Part shown: in pieces, positions 59,501-64,000 of the stretch
Position numbering within the stretch: the first letter of the stretch is position 1
Layout of the letters: every line of letters starts with the position of its first letter
Origin: Lates calcarifer
Lineage: Eukaryota; Chordata; Actinopteri; Centropomidae
NCBI RefSeq assembly: GCF_001640805.2
Contig: NC_066847.1
Location: 23,613,504 to 23,677,503, forward strand
DNA: 64,000 nt
Reading direction: 5' to 3'
Translations under genes and position numbers: made by a program
The notes under the pieces: generated by a model
Told to the model about the DNA's origin: nothing
Databases searched by the model: none
Seen by the model: the letters and a program-made list of their open reading frames with translations, nothing else

Positions 59501-62500
59501 AATATGCTGTCATTTAAGTGGATAAAATCTATTTTAATAATCATGATCTGAACTGAGTCATATGTGAATACTTACATCTTCATTTGTTGTGAGGTTGGAG
59601 GCTACTAAGTATGTGTGGAAGCCTGAGAGGCCCAGTATAGACCAAATGGAGAAGAAACAAATCACCAACTCCACCACAGTACACAAGGAAGAGTCAAGGC
59701 ATGATAACATCACCATATCATCAATAAGTCTGAATGTGTGTTTACATTTTCCTCAACATAACACTCACACTGCTGTTACTTACAATTATTTATCTTTAAT
59801 TCTTACCTTTCAGTCAGACACTAATTCGTTTACATTTATTTCAACTTGAGATACAAAATCCATAACAGTGAACCATTACGCCATTATAACCTATAATGCT
59901 TAATAGTCACAGAAAATTCATGAATTCATAAGTTTTTCATTTTAATATGAAAATTGATGTGATAAGTTTCTTTAAAAATCTAATCAAATCATCTGCTCTG
60001 TGTGATAAGTCACGAGAGAAAACAGTTAGACTCTAAAAGAAGAAATAATGTCATTCTTATCATGTGTACCATGAGGAAATTAACCCACACCCTGTCTGTG
60101 AATAACAAATCGAGCCACTCTGTAGTCATGCAGTCTATATTTGTCTCGCTGCTGACATCATCTCACAAGGACATGAGGCAGCAAACCTACTACTGGAGAG
60201 CCATCTGCCTAAAAGCACAGCTCTGCTGGATGCTAACACTCTGATCCTATTAAGCGTGGGCTTAGGCTGAGAAGGGGTGGGAAATGCCTCGTCAACAGTG
60301 TAACTTGTGTTATTGCTTGGCAGAAAACAGGAACAGATTCAAAAAGATCTCATCCATCTCACACAACAGGTTGATTATGTGGAAATTTGGTACAAAGGAT
60401 ATCTGGCAGGGCTCTCTTGAATGGCTTGAAGAAGGCTTTTACCTGCCTGAGAACCTAGAGAAAAAAAGTCAAGGCATGAGAAAAAAAAAGTGATTCTTGA
60501 TAACATGACAAAAGTGTTGTACAACTGCTGAGATATTTGTGTCTTTCTGCAGAGAGAGGATACTTACGCAGAGTGATGTGTGTGATGACACAGCCAAATA
60601 TGAAAGATGTCAGAAACGACAGAGAGATGATGAAGCTGTAGAAAAAGCGGTAATTGCGTTTGCCCACACAGTTCCCCACCCATGGGCAGTGGTGATCAAA
60701 TCGTTCTGTGGGAGAAAAAGCGGTACACCAGAGATCAGAGGCAAGTTTTATAGTAACTTTTAGGTATAACAACAGTAAGGCTCAATATTGAACACAGAGC
60801 GCATCTAGGCATAATTGCTCCGTATATGGCCACTTAATTCAGGTGTTGATTCAATTTATTACATGTTTTAGCATCTACGTTATAAACACAGCTGGTGTTG
60901 TCCTAGAGTGAGTTACTCTGAGAGGTGTTCCTGACAGTCTACTTCCCTCTTAACATGATTTAGTCTAGTACACCTACTGTATGATCTCAACAGTAAACAT
61001 GTAATTGAACATACAAATTTCTGACAATGTTACCAAAAATTTAACATTATAAACTTTGTAAAGGTTGAATTTATGGTAGCTGTCGTACATCAGTTTACAC
61101 AGGTGTGAACGATAAAGTAGCCACTAAGTGTACAGCAATCATTTTTTTCTTCACTTTTGTTAATTCATGGTCAATATAAAAAATAATAAAAAAACTAAGT
61201 TGGAAGCATTATTTAACTATTACTTAGGTAACACAATCAATCCCATCTTACGACATATGAAGATGTTCCTTAACAGTTAACAGGACAGACATTTCAGTCA
61301 GTTTGGCACTCTGCAGTAACAAACTGCTTGCTCTATCTTGCAAATGCCAGTAGATGACCTAATGCTTTTAAGACCATCCACTTTAAAGCAAACCCGAAAA
61401 GTCCTGCACACACCAATACAAAGCTGATTTTCAATCACTTTGAAAATAGGTGCCACTGTGGTATCACTAAGTTTCAACATCTCAGATTCTGGACACAGAT
61501 TAGTGGATTAATAGAGAGCAGTGGACTGCATGAAAGCCCTCCAGGTGTTGGTATAGTATTTGCTACTTGGCAATGGTTATATGTTGTTTAGTTTAATTAA
61601 AGCAGCTGGAATAGGTGGTAATTTCATAACACATCCTTACCCACACAGTTGTCACACAGGCTGCAGTGGGAGGTCCGAGGAGGGCGGAACATTTTACAAG
61701 TGAAGCAGTATTTGAGCTTTACCACCTGCTGGTTGATGAGGATCTCCTTGGTCCGTGGTGGGGGGCGATATGTAGAGGATCCTGAGGTATCTTAAAATAG
61801 AGAGGCACACATTTGATCTAAACAGATAACCCAAGAAGCAAACAAGTATCATAATAAGGGACACGTAAATACAAATACAGCTAAGTCTGGTTTTTGTACT
61901 CTTCAGCCATGATAGTAGGAGTAAGCTACTTAGGTGACAGTCTGCAGTTCAAAGACAAACACGTCAGTCAGAGATCCCCCATATGGCAAAGCTCCTTTAC
62001 CCCATCTGTCCCACAGCAAGCATGCAATGCCAGCCCTTACCTATCTGCTTCTCTATGTCTGCAGCTTCATCTGGGGTGGCCCTAGGTAGGATGCCTGGGT
62101 CTGTAAAGCTGGTTCTCAGCAGGGAGATGACCACAAAGACAAAAAGCACGCCACCAATCACAGGTATGAAGACGGTCAGATGCTCCACCAGGAATGGGCA
62201 ACTGTAAAAGAAAGAGATGAGTCAAAATCCACCTCTCTTGCTCCCGTATATTATCGTGACAGACAGTTTAAAATAAAGGTAATGAAGTATAATGCAGGGG
62301 CATCCTCTACACATCAATGTGAGCAAGGACCTTTCATGTTGAATTACAGAAGGACATTTCTAGTTACTCACTCAAATGCAAAGAAAAGGCCACACGTGAC
62401 AACAATAAGGCCCAGTGTCAGAGGAAGGACGCCGCTCTGTCTAGCCAGGATGATCCGTCCATCGCAGAAAAATCTGTTCTTCCCCGGGAACACTTCCCAT

Positions 62501-62607
62501 TTCCTCCGCGGCCGCTGCGCCTTCTTCTCGGTGTGGTTCTGTGCCGACGAGGGCGACACCGACAGCGCTCGCGGGTCGATCTGCTGGTACTCGCAGTTTT
62601 TCATCAT
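56578..62607 (-). CDS. zdhhc18: DHHC palmitoyltransferase ZDHHC18-like, nine exons
   Basis: The enzyme transfers palmitate to cysteines of membrane-associated proteins, in Golgi-type membranes. Exons 5' to 3': 62607-62372, 62201-62041, 61790-61641, 60705-60568, 60454-60403, 59678-59576, 59480-59368, 59135-59030, 56919-56578. They sum to 1401 bases, or 466 residues. The N-terminus KNCEYQQI and [19 protein letters not shown] are typical of the ZDHHC14/18 group. Membrane segments lie near 59-78, 87-106, 203-223 and 248-268. The cysteine-rich domain runs from about 143 ([20 protein letters not shown]) to [10 protein letters not shown], with catalytic Cys189. The TTxE motif is 276-279 (TTNE) and NPYSY follows in exon 7. 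The variable tail contains [12 protein letters not shown] and, in exon 9, [12 protein letters not shown] plus a serine-proline-rich end. Intron 5 is AT-AC. Some residues resemble ZDHHC14; the neighbouring genes favour zdhhc18. Confidence 0.92.
56920..59029 (-). other. zdhhc18 intron 8
   Basis: A GT-AG intron of 2.1 kb before the last coding exon. No exon was recognised inside it. Reading through its donor adds two codons and a stop, which would make a short C-terminus. Confidence 0.7.
59679..60402 (-). other. U12-type AT-AC intron (zdhhc18 intron 5)
   Basis: The donor is ATATCCTTTG (from 60402 downward), a perfect minor-class site, and the intron ends GTAC (AC at 59680-59679). TGCCTTGAC at 59701-59693 fits the U12 branch consensus with one mismatch, with its A about 15 bases from the end. 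The join gives Q-E-S-P-A-S-V-V-E-L-V-I-C, as expected for the family. No GT-AG pair does so. Confidence 0.92.
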
Positions 62608-64000
62608 GTAAACAGTATCCGCACGGTTCGGAGGTAGCTAAAAGGCACACACGAAACTCTCTTTTCTCGCCGCGTTTCTTCGAGAGACAGTGCCCTCAAG
62701 ACTGAGTCATTGTACATTTATATTTTTGCCCTGTTCGGTTAGCGTTCAGTTGCCCATCCTGAAAGCTAACGCGAGCTAGCTAGCGTACCAGCAAAGGCAT
62801 TCTTCTCCGTAGTTGGGTTTAACGACCTGAATCAATTCCCGAGTTGACCCAAGGTCAACTACCATTTTTGGTAGTTAAATTAAAGCCTCTCATAAATATT
62901 AGCGCGCATTTGGAGAAACGAACTCGCCCTTTGTCGAGAATCCAACAGACAAACGGGCTTCGGCTGTAGCTTCTTGCGGTACTTCACGTTTCCCTTTTCT
63001 CTTTACCGTCAGCCAATGTACGTCACGGTGTGAACGTTGACGTATGCGTCCAGGACTCACCGCTGATTTGTACCCACATATACACAGCATGTATGGAAGG
63101 AGATCATTTGTAGATCAGCGGCAAACACCGGCGCCCGCACAGTGATAATCTTGGGACTAGAATAGGCAGTTCTGTATGCTTTCACAAATTGTTTAATGAC
63201 AAGCCGTATAGAAAATACAACAATTCACTGGAAATAAGCAGAATAAGTTCATGGTGTTGCTCAGTTGTTGGAACATTGAGTTAATGCCCTTAGTATTTTG
63301 GGGTTTCACCATCTATGTGGGGAGTTTCCTTTCTACAATTAAAAATGTACACATGCAGGATACTTTATGGCCCGTTTAGAGTACTTTATAGATCCACAGG
63401 TGCTCCAGAATTACAAGGTAATTTAATTAACCCATTAATTATCTTCACTGAGTACATATTGGGTACTGACTACTGGTACACTCCATTATTGAGAAATGTT
63501 GCTTTTGTCAGTTTTAGTCTCATCTAAAATCGAGCTATTATTCTTAAATGGCTGACTAACGGCAGACGTTCTGCTGCACCCCCATCCTGTGTGCTGAGCA
63601 TGGCAGATATTGGGAAAAGCATTACCTCTGTCTTTTTATTCATTCATTCATTTAATTATTTCTAGATTGTCTCCAAAGTAGAGATTATTCAGCAGAGAAA
63701 TACATTGAGTGGTATCTGTTCTAGTCCATTTTTCTTTCTCACGTTACATTTGCTGTCAGAAATCTTGGTTTGATTACATGCTTGCTTGAAAAAAACGTTG
63801 ATTTTGGTATTTTTAGTGAGGGTTTTTCCAGAAAAACACTCTTATAGAAACACTTGAATGAGAGGAGCACATTGTTTCATGAGCAACAGCAGCCTCCAAT
63901 GGCTTCGAAGAGATGCCTGCAAGTGACATGAGGAGTAACTCTAGACTTGACAAGTCAGCACCAATTACCGTGCAGTAAATGATCTGTTTTGTAAGTAAAC
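62608..64000. other. zdhhc18 5' flank and upstream intergenic DNA
   Basis: The first 500 bases are CpG-bearing and hold the 5' UTR and promoter area. From about 63,120 to the window end the DNA is AT-rich and I see no gene or recognisable element. Confidence 0.6.
63013..63045. promoter_or_regulatory. CCAAT box and paired CRE-like sites upstream of zdhhc18
   Basis: CCAAT at 63013-63017 is followed by TACGTCAC (63019-63026) and, 12 bases on, TGACGTA (63039-63045). The two are inverted half-sites of the cAMP-response type. They lie about 410-440 bases before the start codon in a CpG-rich block, a plausible proximal promoter. No TATA box was seen. Confidence 0.45.

Noticed and set aside
60443..60454. 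Twelve-base microexon in zdhhc18 ending at GTAAAA
   Set aside because: It would leave out the [10 protein letters not shown] segment. Reading on to 60,403 and using the AT-AC donor gives the full family sequence.
60560..60568. Minor-class GTATCC donor in zdhhc18 intron 4
   Set aside because: It would add four bases and shift the frame into a stop in exon 5. The GTAAGT donor keeps the frame.

Overview
The window looks like nuclear DNA of a teleost fish, probably a spiny-rayed one. The genes are vertebrate genes with GT-AG introns, the intergenic DNA is AT-rich with many CA/GT microsatellites, and several interspersed repeats that I recognise as teleost families are present. Species cannot be told from the sequence. 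Three protein-coding genes can be reconstructed exon by exon. All lie on the minus strand, and each reading frame closes exactly across every splice junction.

Layout: 1-645 is the 3' end of a Ty3/Gypsy retrotransposon with an integrase chromodomain. 646-12,348 is gene-poor DNA with one unexplained exon-like block (2018-2084) and several repeats. 12,719-21,345 is tcea3, which encodes TFIIS, the RNA polymerase II elongation and backtrack-rescue factor. 21,354-38,200 is a gene desert with repeats and a LINE remnant. 38,496-42,552 is a TENT5/FAM46 non-canonical poly(A) polymerase gene, most likely tent5b. 43,000-54,970 is another desert with two LINE remnants and a possible orphan promoter. 56,578-62,607 is a DHHC palmitoyltransferase gene, most likely zdhhc18. 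62,608-64,000 is its promoter and upstream flank. From memory of the human map, TCEA3, TENT5B and ZDHHC18 all lie on 1p36, so the block is a plausible conserved neighbourhood. The genes are not functionally linked in any way the sequence shows.

The most notable finding is the architecture of tcea3. Its linker is encoded by eleven consecutive exons (5-15, about 450 codons) that are all multiples of three and all in the same phase. Most carry variants of one unit of the type R-K-D-S-S-D-S-K-P. Two neighbouring exons are clear duplicates. Removing all eleven leaves a frame of 315 residues, the usual TFIIS size; including all gives 765. A second notable feature is two minor-spliceosome (U12) AT-AC introns, one in tcea3 and one in zdhhc18. 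Each has a perfect ATATCCTT donor and is needed to restore the conserved protein sequence.
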